This document shows, piece after piece, positions 30,042 to 39,986 of a DNA stretch of 64,000 bases. Source of the stretch: Prochlorococcus marinus bv. HNLC2 (GTDB taxonomy: Bacteria; Cyanobacteriota; Cyanobacteriia; PCC-6307; Cyanobiaceae). The notes beneath the pieces were generated by a model. That model was not told the DNA's origin and ran no database searches. It worked only from the letters and a program-made list of their open reading frames with translations. The DNA lies in the NCBI GenBank assembly GCA_000218745.1, contig GL947595.1, positions 494,556 through 558,555 on the forward strand, given 5' to 3'. Each line of letters starts with the position of its first letter. Position 1 is the stretch's first letter. The position numbers and the translations under genes are program-made.

Positions 30042-31442
30042 TAATATTATTATTTAAAAAATTAGCTAACTCTATAATATGAGATTCTTTGGTATTAAAA
30101 TTGCCAAATACAACTCTAAGAATATATCTATTTTTATGCAGAGGCCGAGAAATCATAAATTTATTTTCTAAAAGTATTTTTTTTAATTTAAGTGACCACG
30201 TATTAATTTGATTAGTATTCATATTCTTTGGCTCAAAAGAAATAATATGTAATGATCCTGAGTAAACATAGAATTTATTTTTATCCAGAATATTTTCAAA
30301 TAAAAATTTCTTCCTAATTGAACTACTTAAAATATTATCTATTCCATCTTTACCTAAGAACTTTAAACCTAACCATAATTTAATTATTTCAGCTGGTCTA
30401 GAACCTTGTACACCTAATTCTCCTCTATTTAAAACATCATCAGAAGAGTCAATATAAGGTAACCCAGTATAAAAGGCTTTTTTAAGCTTATTCATATCAT
30501 CAACTAATAAAAGAGATGAAGTTTTGGTTATCCCTAAGATTTTTTGAGGATTAATGGTTATCGAATTAGCAATATTAAGATTATCAATTTCTTTTATGTT
30601 ATGAAATTTGTAGTTTGAGATTGCAAAAATACCACCTATTGAGCCATCAATATGCAACCATATATTGTTATCTTTGCAGATATTACCAATTTCATAAATT
30701 GGATCAATTGAACCTCTAATTGTAGTTCCAAAGGTAGCAACCACAGAAAATAGCTTTTTACCTAATAATTTACTTTTCCTGATTTCATTATTAAGCTGTG
30801 ATATATCCATTTTTCCATAATTATCGGTTTCAATAGATATAAGATTTTCATCTTTAACTCCTATAATTCTTGCACATTTTTTAAATGAAACATGGGCATC
30901 TTCACTGATAATAAAGGAGGCTTCAGGATCAAAGGTTAATCCTGAATTAAATTTAGCGCACGCTAAAGCATTTAAATTATTTAAAGTCCCCCCACTTGCG
31001 GCTATGCCGCCTGATGAATTACCAAAACCAACTTCATTAGCAAACCATTTGCATAAATCATTTTCAATAATGGAAATACTTGGAGAAAGTTCTTCAGCTA
31101 AAAGATTATTATTTAAGGGCCCCTGCGATAAGATCTCCTATTATAGAAATTGTTAAAGGGGGAGGGTCTAAATTAGCCAAGAGATCCAGGATGAGAAGGA
31201 TTAAAAGATGAATAAATCAATGAATTAATATCATCCAATAGCACTTTTATATCACAACCAAACTCAGCAGGCTCAGATATTATTTTTATTTTATTTTGAG
31301 GAAGTGGGGATAATTTTTCTGAAACGGAAAACCAGTCGCAGATAATTTTTGATGTTTGATTTAATAATTTAAGTAACTCCTCGTTATCTCCATTAGGAGA
31401 TGGAAAGTAATCTATTATTAAGTTATTTAAATCAGATTTCAT
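30034..31442 (-). pseudogene. Group II PLP-dependent decarboxylase, two frameshifts
   Basis: Relative of aromatic-amino-acid/glutamate/diaminobutyrate decarboxylases. Three consecutive frames make one protein of about 469 residues. The first (start 31442) ends at SFNPSHPGSLG. The second covers ANLDPPPLTISIIGDLIAGAL. The third runs from NNNLLAEELSPS through SGGTLNNLNAL, HIDGSIGG and the PLP lysine region INPQKILGITKTS to the stop at 30034. The breaks are at about 31173-31179 and 31108-31116, each one base too many; the length of 3n+2 agrees. The substrate cannot be told from sequence. Confidence 0.83.
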
Positions 31443-31480
31443 TATTTTGATTATTAATGATTGCTTTTTAAATTAAATTT

Positions 31481-31993
31481 ATGAAAGAACAGTTAGAAAA
31501 ATATAATTGTACAGATTTTAGTAAAAAAAACATTTTTTTTAAATACAAAAATTGGATGAGGGTTGTAATGAGAAGAGCAGAATCTGTGGGTGAAATAGAA
31601 TTACCAATAGCAGCTTTAATAATAGACCAAAGAGGTAGATGCATAGGAAGAGGAACTAACAAAAGGCAAATAAATAAAGATCCTCTAGGACATGCTGAAT
31701 TAATTGCGTTAAGACAAGCTGCCTTTTTGAGACAAGATTGGAGATTTAATGATTGCATTATGTTGGTTAACTTAGAACCATGCCAAATGTGCGCTGGAGC
31801 ATTAATTCAAGCAAGAATGGGTATTGTAATATTTGCGGCAAAAGACAAAAAAAGAGGAGGATTTGGAGGTTCTATTGATTTATCAAAACATAAAAGTGCT
31901 CATCATAAAATGAAAGTATACGGTGGATTATTAGAAGCAGAATCACAAAAATTATTAAAGCTTTGGTTTAAAAAGTTGCGGACTGGAAAATAG
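31481..31993 (+). CDS. tadA: tRNA adenosine(34) deaminase
   Basis: Deaminates A34 of tRNA-Arg(ACG) to inosine. The 170-residue zinc enzyme has the catalytic HAE (GHAELIALRQA) and the zinc cysteines in LEPCQMCAGAL. There is an N-terminal extension of about 25 residues (MKEQLEKYNC...) before the usual domain start near WMRVVMRRAES. Its last 26 bases overlap the convergent aminotransferase gene. Confidence 0.93.
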   Translation: MKEQLEKYNCTDFSKKNIFFKYKNWMRVVMRRAESVGEIELPIAALIIDQRGRCIGRGTNKRQINKDPLGHAELIALRQAAFLRQDWRFNDCIMLVNLEPCQMCAGALIQARMGIVIFAAKDKKRGGFGGSIDLSKHKSAHHKMKVYGGLLEAESQKLLKLWFKKLRTGK

Positions 31994-33152
31994 TAAATTT
32001 TTTAAGCTCAGTATCAAATAAATTTAATAATTTATCTACATTTTCTGAACTTGAATTGTATCCCATTAAACCAATTCTCCAGATTTTTCCTGAAAGAGTT
32101 CCTAACCCGTTACCAATCTCAATACCATGATTTTTTAATAGATGATTTCTAAATGCATCACCATCAACATCTGAAGGGATTTTAACTGTGGTTAGAGTAG
32201 GTAATCTAAATTGTTCAGCAACATGCATTTCAAGTCCTAATTCAGTTAACCCTTTGTATAGTTTTTGAGAATTAACAAGATGTCTATCCCATATATTTCT
32301 CAAACCTTCTTTAGCCAGTATTCTCAAACCTTCCCTGATTGCATAATTCATATTTACTGGAGCTGTATGATGATAAACGCGATCTGATCCCCAATATTTA
32401 TTAAGTAATGACAAATCAAGATACCAATTTGGTACTTTAGATTTTCTATTTTTTAATTTTTCTTCGGCCCTTTCGTTCATTGTAAATGGACTTAAACCAG
32501 GAGGACAACTTAAGCCTTTTTGGCTACAACTATAAGCTAAATCAATTTGCCATTTATCAATAAAAAGTTCTACAGCTCCTAAAGATGTAACGGCATCAAC
32601 AAGGAAAAGACAATTATTCTTCCTGCATATTTCTCCAATACCTTCTAATGGTTGAAGTACTCCTGTTGAAGTTTCAGCATGAACTATTGCAAAAATGGAT
32701 GGTTTAATCTTTTCAATTTCAAATTCAATTTCTTCAAGTGAGAAAGCTTCACCCCAATTTTTTTCAATAACATTTACATTGGCTTTATAACGAGAAGCCA
32801 TATCTATAAGCCTGTCTCCAAAATAACCCTTTTTAGCTATTAAGATTTTTTCTCCTTCCTCTATAAAATTTGCAATAGAAGCTTCCATCGCGGCACTACC
32901 AGTCCCACTCATTGGTAATGTAACTCTATTGTTGCACTGCCATGAATATCTCAATAATTTTTGTACATCGGACATTAATTCCAAATATGCTTCATCTAAA
33001 TGACCAATAGGATTAAGTGATAATGCTTTTAAAACCTCTGGATTTGCATTAGAAGGTCCTGGCCCTAATAACAACCTTGTTGGAACAAATGTATTTGAAA
33101 AATTTGGTAAATTATCTTCGATTAAGGAAGATACAAGCTTTGAATCTGTCAA
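31968..33152 (-). CDS. Alanine-glyoxylate / serine-pyruvate aminotransferase (class V)
   Basis: A 394-residue PLP aminotransferase. The opening LLGPGPSNANPEVL, SGTGSAAMEA (phosphate cup), VDAVTSLGAVE and the PLP lysine in SCSQKGLSCPPGLSP are typical of the AGXT/Spt group. Such enzymes make glycine from glyoxylate, a photorespiration step in cyanobacteria. It diverges from glnA across 215 bases and overlaps tadA at its 3' end. Confidence 0.92.
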   Translation of the reverse strand: MTDSKLVSSLIEDNLPNFSNTFVPTRLLLGPGPSNANPEVLKALSLNPIGHLDEAYLELMSDVQKLLRYSWQCNNRVTLPMSGTGSAAMEASIANFIEEGEKILIAKKGYFGDRLIDMASRYKANVNVIEKNWGEAFSLEEIEFEIEKIKPSIFAIVHAETSTGVLQPLEGIGEICRKNNCLFLVDAVTSLGAVELFIDKWQIDLAYSCSQKGLSCPPGLSPFTMNERAEEKLKNRKSKVPNWYLDLSLLNKYWGSDRVYHHTAPVNMNYAIREGLRILAKEGLRNIWDRHLVNSQKLYKGLTELGLEMHVAEQFRLPTLTTVKIPSDVDGDAFRNHLLKNHGIEIGNGLGTLSGKIWRIGLMGYNSSSENVDKLLNLFDTELKKFTIFQSATF

Positions 33153-33303
33153 AACCTTTTTGCAGTATTACTTTAAATTAAACCAATAAGGTTACTTAAG
33201 CGATAATTTTTTAAGGAAATTAATTCAATTTAAATATTTTCATACAAAAACGCCCTAATAAATAACTTGAAATAAACAAAGATCGTATTAAGTGTTCAAA
33301 AAA

Positions 33304-33345
33304 GTTACGATTGATACAAAATTAGTATTTTAAAATTACTAATTT
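33304..33345 (+). promoter_or_regulatory. NtcA-activated promoter of glnA
   Basis: GTT-N8-TAC at 33304-33317 is one mismatch from the NtcA consensus GTA-N8-TAC. Exactly 22 bases later comes TAATTT (33340-33345), matching the TAN3T -10 box at the spacing expected of class II NtcA-activated promoters. It lies 23 bases before the glnA ATG. glnA is a well-known NtcA target in cyanobacteria, so nitrogen-responsive activation is likely. Confidence 0.72.
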
Positions 33346-33367
33346 TTAGTAAGGTATAAAAAATTTA

Positions 33368-34789
33368 ATGTCTAAATCTTCACAAGATGTTTTAAGTCAA
33401 ATTAAAGATGAAGGTATCGAACTCATCGATTTAAAATTCACTGATATACATGGAAAATGGCAACATTTAACAGTTACCTCTGACATGATTGAGGAGGAGT
33501 CATTTATTGAAGGTCTAGCATTTGACGGATCATCAATAAGAGGATGGAAAGCTATTAATGCTTCAGATATGGCTATGGTTCCTGATTCAACTACTGCATG
33601 GATTGACCCTTTTTATAAGCATAAAACATTAAGTATGATTTGCTCGATTCAGGAACCTAGAAGTGGTGAGCCATATGACAGATGTCCTAGGTCTTTAGCC
33701 AAAAAAGCATTATCATATTTGGATTCAACTGGCATTGCTGATTCAGCATTCTTCGGTCCTGAACCAGAATTTTTTCTTTTTGATGATGTAAGGTATGACT
33801 CTAAAGAAGGAAGTTGCTTTTACAGTGTTGATACAATTGAAGCTCCTTGGAATACAGGAAGAGCAGAGGAAGGGGGAAATTTAGGTTACAAAATTCAGTA
33901 CAAAGAAGGATATTTTCCTGTATCGCCTAATGATACAGCTCAAGATATAAGATCAGAGATGCTTTTGTTAATGGGCCAACTTGGTATCCCAATAGAAAAA
34001 CATCATCATGAAGTTGCAGGAGCAGGTCAACATGAATTGGGAATGAAATTTTCTTCTCTTATTGAAGCTGCAGATAATGTAATGACCTACAAGTATGTAG
34101 TAAGAAATGTAGCCAAGAAATATGGAAAGACTGCAACATTTATGCCGAAACCCGTTTTTAACGATAACGGTACGGGTATGCATGTTCACCAAAGTTTATG
34201 GAAAAGTGGACAACCATTATTTTTTGGAGAAGGCACATATGCTAATCTCTCACAAACAGCCAGATGGTACATAGGAGGAATTTTAAAACACGCTCCTTCC
34301 TTTTTAGCTTTTACTAATCCAACAACAAATAGTTATAAAAGACTTGTACCTGGTTTTGAAGCACCTGTAAATCTTGTATATTCTGAAGGTAATAGATCTG
34401 CAGCTGTGAGAATTCCCTTAACAGGACCAAGTCCTAAAGCTAAAAGACTAGAATTTAGATCTGGCGATGCCCTAGCAAATCCATATCTATCATTTACTGT
34501 AATGATGTTGGCTGGCATTGATGGCATAAAGAATCAAATTGATCCTGGTGATGGAGTAGATGTTGACCTTTTTGAATTAAGTCCAGAGGAACTCTCAAAA
34601 ATTGATACTGTTCCATCATCTTTAAATGATGCACTAAATGCTTTAAAAGCAGATAGAGAATATCTATTAGCAGGTGGAGTATTCACAAATGATTTTATTG
34701 ATAACTTTATTGATATAAAATATGAAGAAGTTCAACAACTTAGACAAAGACCACATCCACATGAATTTTTCATGTATTACGATGCATAA
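33368..34789 (+). CDS. glnA: Glutamine synthetase type I
   Basis: Makes glutamine from glutamate and ammonia, the main entry of nitrogen in picocyanobacteria. The 473-residue GS-I has the beta-grasp N-domain ([14 protein letters not shown]), the ATP/metal segment [12 protein letters not shown], the [11 protein letters not shown] stretch and [14 protein letters not shown]. The frame is intact. It has its own NtcA-type promoter and an intrinsic terminator downstream, so it is probably monocistronic. Confidence 0.97.
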   Translation: MSKSSQDVLSQIKDEGIELIDLKFTDIHGKWQHLTVTSDMIEEESFIEGLAFDGSSIRGWKAINASDMAMVPDSTTAWIDPFYKHKTLSMICSIQEPRSGEPYDRCPRSLAKKALSYLDSTGIADSAFFGPEPEFFLFDDVRYDSKEGSCFYSVDTIEAPWNTGRAEEGGNLGYKIQYKEGYFPVSPNDTAQDIRSEMLLLMGQLGIPIEKHHHEVAGAGQHELGMKFSSLIEAADNVMTYKYVVRNVAKKYGKTATFMPKPVFNDNGTGMHVHQSLWKSGQPLFFGEGTYANLSQTARWYIGGILKHAPSFLAFTNPTTNSYKRLVPGFEAPVNLVYSEGNRSAAVRIPLTGPSPKAKRLEFRSGDALANPYLSFTVMMLAGIDGIKNQIDPGDGVDVDLFELSPEELSKIDTVPSSLNDALNALKADREYLLAGGVFTNDFIDNFIDIKYEEVQQLRQRPHPHEFFMYYDA

Positions 34790-34834
34790 ATTGCTGAATT
34801 TATAAAATTCATTTATCACTTATAAAAATCAATT

Positions 34835-34879
34835 TTTTTGAGAATTTATACATTAAGTTCTCAAAAAGATTTTTTTTTT
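34835..34879 (+). terminator. Rho-independent terminator of glnA
   Basis: TTTTTGAGAA (34835-34844) and TTCTCAAAAA (34858-34867) form a perfect 10-base-pair stem around a 13-base loop. GA and ten T follow (34870-34879). It begins 46 bases after the glnA stop and ends 28 bases before the methyltransferase start. This is the clearest intrinsic terminator in the window. Confidence 0.8.
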
Positions 34880-34907
34880 GTTGAAATAAGTATATACAGA
34901 TTTAGCT

Positions 34908-35963
34908 ATGGCACAGGACTCAATCACTAAAATAGCCTATAACACCCTTCAGCAAGGTAAAAGTATTGCTGGTTTAGCTCACAAAGAGATTAGTAGTAAA
35001 TTAATGAACTTACTATCTCCTGATGAGAAATTAAATGACTTTAATATTGATAAGAATCTTCTTTTAGATATTCAAAAATCAATGGGTAAATTAAGAGAAG
35101 AAGATTGGAACGATGCCGAAAATAATATTTACCCACTGAAACTATTATTCGACGAACCTTGGTTAAGGTATCTAACACAGTATCCAAAACTTTGGCTAGA
35201 TATGCCTAATACATGGGAGAGAAGGAAAAAACAAAAAAATAATGATTTACCAAAAAGTATAGAAAAAGAAAATTATCCAAACTATTATTTAAGAAATTTT
35301 CATCATCAAACTGATGGTTATTTATCAGACTTTTCAGCTAGCATTTACGATCTTCAAGTAGAAATTTTATTTAATGGTACAGCTAATCCGATGAGAAGAA
35401 GAATAATTAAACCATTAAAAACTGGCTTACTTAATTTTAATAACAGAAAAAGAAGTTCAATAAAAATCTTAGATGTTGCTACCGGCTCAGGTAGGACACT
35501 TAAACAGCTTAGAGGAGCTTTTCCAAAAGAAAAGATCATAGGTCTTGATCTCTCCGATTCTTATCTTAAAGAGGCTAGTAGGCATATCTCAAGCTTAGAG
35601 GGTGACTTAATTGAATTAATAAAAGGAAATGCAGAAGAATTACCTTTTGAAGATAATAGTTTTCAAGGTGTATCTTGCGTATATTTATTTCATGAATTAC
35701 CCAGAACAGTTCGAGAAAATGTCTTAAAGGAATTTATTAGAATACTTGAACCAGGTGGAACCCTTGTTTTAGCTGATTCAATACAAATAAAAGATTCTCC
35801 TGAATTTTTAAGTATAATGGAAGGTTTTTATAAAAATTTTCATGAACCATTCTATTGTGACTACATTAAGGATGATATTGATAATAAAATGAAAGAGATT
35901 GGTTTCAAAGAAGTTTCTTCACAATCCTTTTTTATGACGAAAGTCTGGTCTGCGGTAAAATAA
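34908..35963 (+). CDS. Class I SAM-dependent methyltransferase (UbiE/Coq5-like), cyanobacterial
   Basis: A 351-residue protein. The methyltransferase domain occupies the C-terminal half: motif I ILDVATGSGRTLKQL, motif II-like IIGLDLSDSYLKEA, then LPFEDNSFQGVSCVYLFHELP and RILEPGGTLVLADS. The N-terminal ~170 residues (PLKLLFDEPWLRYLTQYPK...) have no known fold to me and resemble the long form found in cyanobacteria and plastids. The substrate is unknown. Confidence 0.85.
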   Translation: MAQDSITKIAYNTLQQGKSIAGLAHKEISSKLMNLLSPDEKLNDFNIDKNLLLDIQKSMGKLREEDWNDAENNIYPLKLLFDEPWLRYLTQYPKLWLDMPNTWERRKKQKNNDLPKSIEKENYPNYYLRNFHHQTDGYLSDFSASIYDLQVEILFNGTANPMRRRIIKPLKTGLLNFNNRKRSSIKILDVATGSGRTLKQLRGAFPKEKIIGLDLSDSYLKEASRHISSLEGDLIELIKGNAEELPFEDNSFQGVSCVYLFHELPRTVRENVLKEFIRILEPGGTLVLADSIQIKDSPEFLSIMEGFYKNFHEPFYCDYIKDDIDNKMKEIGFKEVSSQSFFMTKVWSAVK

Positions 35964-35981
35964 AAAAAATATTTTTAAGCA

Positions 35982-36236
35982 ATGAAATCATGGCCTAATA
36001 ATACTCAGAGAATAGTAAAGGAATTAAACGAGAATCTTAAAATTGATCATAATAACTGGCACAAATTGAAAAGCAACAAAAATATTAGGGCTGCTGAATT
36101 AATTTCATCAGCATTATGTCAATTAATAATTGGCAATAATACAAAAGATTCTATTGCCTATTTAGAGGAAAGTATAAAATGGCTAAAGGGTATTAATGTT
36201 GATACACCTTGTCCAGATAGGAAATCACCTCTTTAA
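35982..36236 (+). CDS. Small conserved protein, 84 residues, unknown
   Basis: A soluble, mostly helical-looking protein (NIRAAELISSALCQLIIGN; ESIKWLKG) ending in a Pro/Cys-containing tail (DTPCPDRKSPL). I recall similar short proteins in marine picocyanobacteria (possibly the DUF6439 group) but cannot confirm this. It follows the methyltransferase by 18 bases and overlaps the end of the convergent RsbW-like gene by 12 bases. Confidence 0.7.
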   Translation: MKSWPNNTQRIVKELNENLKIDHNNWHKLKSNKNIRAAELISSALCQLIIGNNTKDSIAYLEESIKWLKGINVDTPCPDRKSPL

Positions 36237-36617
36237 GGCCAATTGCACTCTATTACCTTTCGGACTCCATCTAACATCATCAAAACATTCGTGAATTATA
36301 TACAAACCTCTTCCATTAATTGAATCAACTCTTTTGGGTAAATGAAAGATTCTTTTCTTTTGTTCTAAACCATTTCCTTGATCTTGAATTTGCCACACAC
36401 ACCAATTTGGAGTAATTATCCTTTTTACTTTTATACTTTTATGAGGATCAAGATTATTTCCATGTTTCACGGCATTAACAAGCGCTTCATGTAAACCTAA
36501 TTTTACTATGTAAAAATTTCTTCTTTTTTTTAACGGTTCTAATAATTGATCTACGAATTCTGTTAATTGAAGGGAAGACTGTAATTCAAATTTAGAAGTG
36601 CCCTGAATAAAGGACAT
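36225..36617 (-). CDS. RsbW/SpoIIAB-like serine kinase (anti-sigma regulatory factor)
   Basis: A 130-residue GHKL-type ATP-binding domain. The N box is HEALVNAVKHGN, G1 is DQGNG and G2 is GRGLYIIHECFD. In partner-switching systems such kinases hold a sigma factor or other target and phosphorylate a STAS antagonist. A STAS protein with the phosphorylatable serine is also in this window (60600-60965). Pairing of the two is an inference. It lies 46 bases after gun4 on the same strand. Confidence 0.85.
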   Translation of the reverse strand: MSFIQGTSKFELQSSLQLTEFVDQLLEPLKKRRNFYIVKLGLHEALVNAVKHGNNLDPHKSIKVKRIITPNWCVWQIQDQGNGLEQKKRIFHLPKRVDSINGRGLYIIHECFDDVRWSPKGNRVQLALKR

Positions 36618-36663
36618 AAAAAATCAAAGTTTTCTTAATAATAACTTATTATTGGATCAACAA

Positions 36664-37383
36664 TCAAAGACAATTATCATGCCTTAAAGCTATTGAAGGA
36701 TGTCTTAATATCGAATCCATAAGCCTTACCCCTCTTAATTGATTAACTAAAGGCATGTGGCCATCCGGAGCATCTAAAGACCATGAAAAAGCTGAGGGAT
36801 AACGAGTCCAAATTCCATCTTTTTTCCATCCAATTCTTGGCCATAATAGATCATATCTTTTTCCAACTGATTTTAATAGTTTAGCTTGTATTGAAAATCC
36901 AAATTTTCCTTGAGAATAAATTTTCCACAATCTATCAATAGTTTCAAGATCTTTTCCAGACATGTTTTTGACCTCACTGTAAAATACATAACCTCTTTTT
37001 TCTGCAACTTTACCTGCAAGTTCTCTTAGGATAGAGCTAGTTAGTCTATCCGCCTCTTCAAAGTTTTGTTCAAGTAAATTTAATTGCAATTTATCAAAAT
37101 TAATTTCTCTTTCTGTATAAGTTAAGAACCACTTATTATAAATATCATTTTCAAAAAATTCTGGCTTATACATTTTTAATACTTGTAAAATCCAGCCATT
37201 AGCCCAATCATCTCCTCCTCTTTCGCTTTCTTTCAAAAAAGTATCAGCAACCTCAAATAAAGAATCAGCTGAAGATTCAATTTTCTTTATTAAACTTTTT
37301 CTCTTTCTTTGATTAGATTCAACAAAACTATTAACTAAATCAGTTATGTTTTCTATACTATTGTTTTTATCCTGCAAAGACAT
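36664..37383 (-). CDS. gun4: GUN4-domain tetrapyrrole-binding protein
   Basis: Binds protoporphyrin IX and Mg-protoporphyrin and stimulates Mg-chelatase in chlorophyll synthesis. The 239-residue protein has an N-terminal helical bundle (about 1-90). The GUN4 core follows (about 140-230), with DRLWKIYSQGKFGFSIQ, LWPRIGWKKDG and FSWSLDAPDGHMP. The C-terminus is short and polar. It diverges from mnmH across 43 bases. Confidence 0.93.
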   Translation of the reverse strand: MSLQDKNNSIENITDLVNSFVESNQRKRKSLIKKIESSADSLFEVADTFLKESERGGDDWANGWILQVLKMYKPEFFENDIYNKWFLTYTEREINFDKLQLNLLEQNFEEADRLTSSILRELAGKVAEKRGYVFYSEVKNMSGKDLETIDRLWKIYSQGKFGFSIQAKLLKSVGKRYDLLWPRIGWKKDGIWTRYPSAFSWSLDAPDGHMPLVNQLRGVRLMDSILRHPSIALRHDNCL

Positions 37384-37426
37384 TTTAATAAGAAGACAAG
37401 TTTAATTAATTTATTTATATAATCCT

Positions 37427-38470
37427 ATGAATTTCAAAAAGACAACGCTTAAGGAATTTAGGAATTTAAAAGGTCTTCTTATTGATTTAAGAAGTCCAGA
37501 TGAATATTATAAAGGACACATGCCTAATTCAATTAATATTCCACTATTTAATAATGATGAAAGAGCATTTATTGGTAAAAAATATAAAAATGCTGGAAGA
37601 GAGAAAGCTGTTTTTGAAGGATTAAAAATTGTTGAAAAAAAATTTGATCAATTAATTGGAGATATAGTTTCAGAAAATAAAAAATATATTAATAAAACTA
37701 AATCACCACAAATAAGTTCTCAATTAAAATTTTATTGTGCAAGAGGAGGTATGCGATCTATAAGTATAAGCTGGCTTTTAGAAAAAATTGGTTATAAATC
37801 TTTTAAATTAGAAGGGGGATATAAATCATATAGAAATTGGGTTTTAAATAGCTTCCAAGATGATAGAAATATTACTTTAATTGGAGGCAAAACAGGTACG
37901 GGTAAAACCAAAATTCTTAAAAATTTAATGAGCCATAATTATCAAGTTATTGACCTCGAATATTTAGCAAATCACAGGGGCAGTTCATTTGGAGGTTTAG
38001 GAATGACTTGTCAACCATCAAATGAGCAATTTGAAAATTTATTAGCAGAAAAGTTATTAAGATTTTCTAAAAGTAAAACTATTTATATTGAAGCAGAAAG
38101 TGCGAATATAGGTAGTTGCAGAATCCCTAATGAATTATTTAAGCAAATGAAAAATGCAAAAAGGATTGAAATTATCCAAAGTAAAAAAAATAGAATAAGC
38201 GAATTAATTAGTACTTATAGTGTCTTTCCAGATAATGAATTAAAAAATTCAGTAAAAAAAATAAGTAAAAGACTAGGTCCTCAAAGAACAAAAAGAGCAA
38301 TTGAAGCTATAGAAAGTAAAAATTGGGAAGATGTCTGCAATGCTGTTCTTGACTACTATGACAAGTGTTATGACTATGAATTAGCAAATAATTTAAACGT
38401 TAATATTATCGATATTCAAGATAAAAAAGAGAAAGAAATTATTGAATTAATTACTAAAGAAGAAAACTAA
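37427..38470 (+). CDS. mnmH: tRNA 2-selenouridine/geranyl-2-thiouridine synthase (MnmH/SelU)
   Basis: Modifies the wobble 2-thiouridine of tRNA for Lys, Glu and Gln. The 347-residue protein has a rhodanese domain with the catalytic cysteine in FYCARGGMRS (about residue 104). A P-loop ATPase-like domain follows with GGKTGTGKTKIL (about 142-153). It is intact. Selenation needs SelD, which is not in this window; geranylation is the alternative activity known for the family. Confidence 0.9.
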   Translation: MNFKKTTLKEFRNLKGLLIDLRSPDEYYKGHMPNSINIPLFNNDERAFIGKKYKNAGREKAVFEGLKIVEKKFDQLIGDIVSENKKYINKTKSPQISSQLKFYCARGGMRSISISWLLEKIGYKSFKLEGGYKSYRNWVLNSFQDDRNITLIGGKTGTGKTKILKNLMSHNYQVIDLEYLANHRGSSFGGLGMTCQPSNEQFENLLAEKLLRFSKSKTIYIEAESANIGSCRIPNELFKQMKNAKRIEIIQSKKNRISELISTYSVFPDNELKNSVKKISKRLGPQRTKRAIEAIESKNWEDVCNAVLDYYDKCYDYELANNLNVNIIDIQDKKEKEIIELITKEEN

Positions 38471-38529
38471 AATAAAAATTACAAAGAAAATTTTTTTGTT
38501 ATAGAATTGATAGATTATTTAAGGATCTT

Positions 38530-38880
38530 ATGTCAAAAAATAAAGAAGCGACAATACAGTTTTATGAAGGAGTAAGTGAGCCAGTCGTTCCTGAGATAAG
38601 ATTAACTAGAGGAAAAGATGGATCAACAGGTCAAGCCTTTTTTATATTTGAGAAGCCTCAAGCACTATCTAAATTATCTAGTGGAGAAATAATAGGTATG
38701 AAGATGATTGATGAAGAAGGAGAGTTAACTACAAAAGAAGTAAAAGCTAGGTTTGTTGATGGTAGTCCCACTTTTGTAGAAGCAGTTTATTCTTGGAGAA
38801 ATAAGGATGATTTTGAGAGATTTATGCGTTTCGCAAATAGTTATGCGAAATCAAATGGTTTAGGATATTCTGAAAAGTAA
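38530..38880 (+). CDS. psb28: Photosystem II assembly protein Psb28
   Basis: A 116-residue soluble protein that binds CP47-containing intermediates during photosystem II assembly and repair. The family pattern is clear: [29 protein letters not shown] and [18 protein letters not shown]. It is intact and of normal length, 59 bases after mnmH and just before the PerM-family gene. Confidence 0.95.
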   Translation: MSKNKEATIQFYEGVSEPVVPEIRLTRGKDGSTGQAFFIFEKPQALSKLSSGEIIGMKMIDEEGELTTKEVKARFVDGSPTFVEAVYSWRNKDDFERFMRFANSYAKSNGLGYSEK

Positions 38881-38896
38881 ATAGTTCACAACAAAA

Positions 38897-39958
38897 TTGA
38901 ATAGTTCTCTTTTTTTTAAATTACTAGTAATATCATTTATTTTTTTAATCTTTTGGAGTTTAAGAGATTTTTTCTTACTAATTATATGTTCTTTAGTATT
39001 AGCAAATATTATATGCAATTTATGTAATCAGTTCAAAAGATTGTTGAAGATACCTAGACCTTTTTCCCTTATATTAGTATTAATTGTTTTAACATTTATA
39101 TTTCTTACCTCAGCAATTTTAATTTTACCTCCATTTATAAAAGAGTTTAATGAAATTCTTTTTGACATCCCTAATGCATTTACAAGAATAAACTCATTAA
39201 TAAATTCAAACTTAGATAAGGTAAACAAATTATTTTATGGGGAAGATTCTAAAAATATTTATGACAGTTTAAGTATTATTAATGAGTTTACTACTTTACC
39301 TGATGCGGCAAACATAGTTAAGGCTATTCAAGAAAGTTTTGTAAATTTAATAAATTTTGCTGGAAATCTAGGTTCTGGATTAATTAGGCTCATCTTTGTC
39401 TTAGTTGTAAGTTTAATGATTTCAATTGAACCAAATGCCTATAAAGAAGTGGTCTTACTTATAACACCAAAACACCTAAGAAATAAATTCAGAAATATTT
39501 TAGAAAAGTCAAATATAGCCTTATCTAATTGGTTATTTTCAATGGTTATAAGTTCTCTATCTGTTGGATTATTATCATTAATCGTACTCTATGTGTTTGA
39601 TGTTAAATATGCAATTTCGAATGCCATTATTGCAATGGTTTTGAATATTATTCCAAATATTGGTCCGGTTTTGAGCGCAGTATTTCCTATCTCAATAGCA
39701 TTAATCGATAATTTATGGAAACCTCTTCTAGTTTTAGGCTCTTATATTATCATTCAAAATATTGAGAGCTACATAATTATGCCCTCAATAATGAAAAAGA
39801 AGACTAATCTTCTTCCAGGTTTGACACTAATATCACAATTTGGATTTACTTTCATATTTGGCCCATTAGGATTAATACTCTCGCTTCCATTAGCAGTAGT
39901 AATTCAAGTAGTTATTAAAGAGATTTCTAACCAAGACTTTAAGGTAGAAAATTATTAA
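38897..39958 (+). CDS. AI-2E/PerM-family transporter
   Basis: A 353-residue membrane protein with about eight hydrophobic segments. The family motif lies in the C-terminal half (NIIPNIGPVLSAVFP, then GLILSLPLAVVIQVV). PerM/AI-2E transporters are secondary transporters linked to autoinducer or ion export. The substrate here is unknown. The start is a TTG at 38897, 16 bases after psb28. It converges with the secF operon across about 180 bases. Confidence 0.87.
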   Translation: MNSSLFFKLLVISFIFLIFWSLRDFFLLIICSLVLANIICNLCNQFKRLLKIPRPFSLILVLIVLTFIFLTSAILILPPFIKEFNEILFDIPNAFTRINSLINSNLDKVNKLFYGEDSKNIYDSLSIINEFTTLPDAANIVKAIQESFVNLINFAGNLGSGLIRLIFVLVVSLMISIEPNAYKEVVLLITPKHLRNKFRNILEKSNIALSNWLFSMVISSLSVGLLSLIVLYVFDVKYAISNAIIAMVLNIIPNIGPVLSAVFPISIALIDNLWKPLLVLGSYIIIQNIESYIIMPSIMKKKTNLLPGLTLISQFGFTFIFGPLGLILSLPLAVVIQVVIKEISNQDFKVENY

Positions 39959-39986
39959 TTTAAATTTTTTCTTAAATAAGGAAAAC

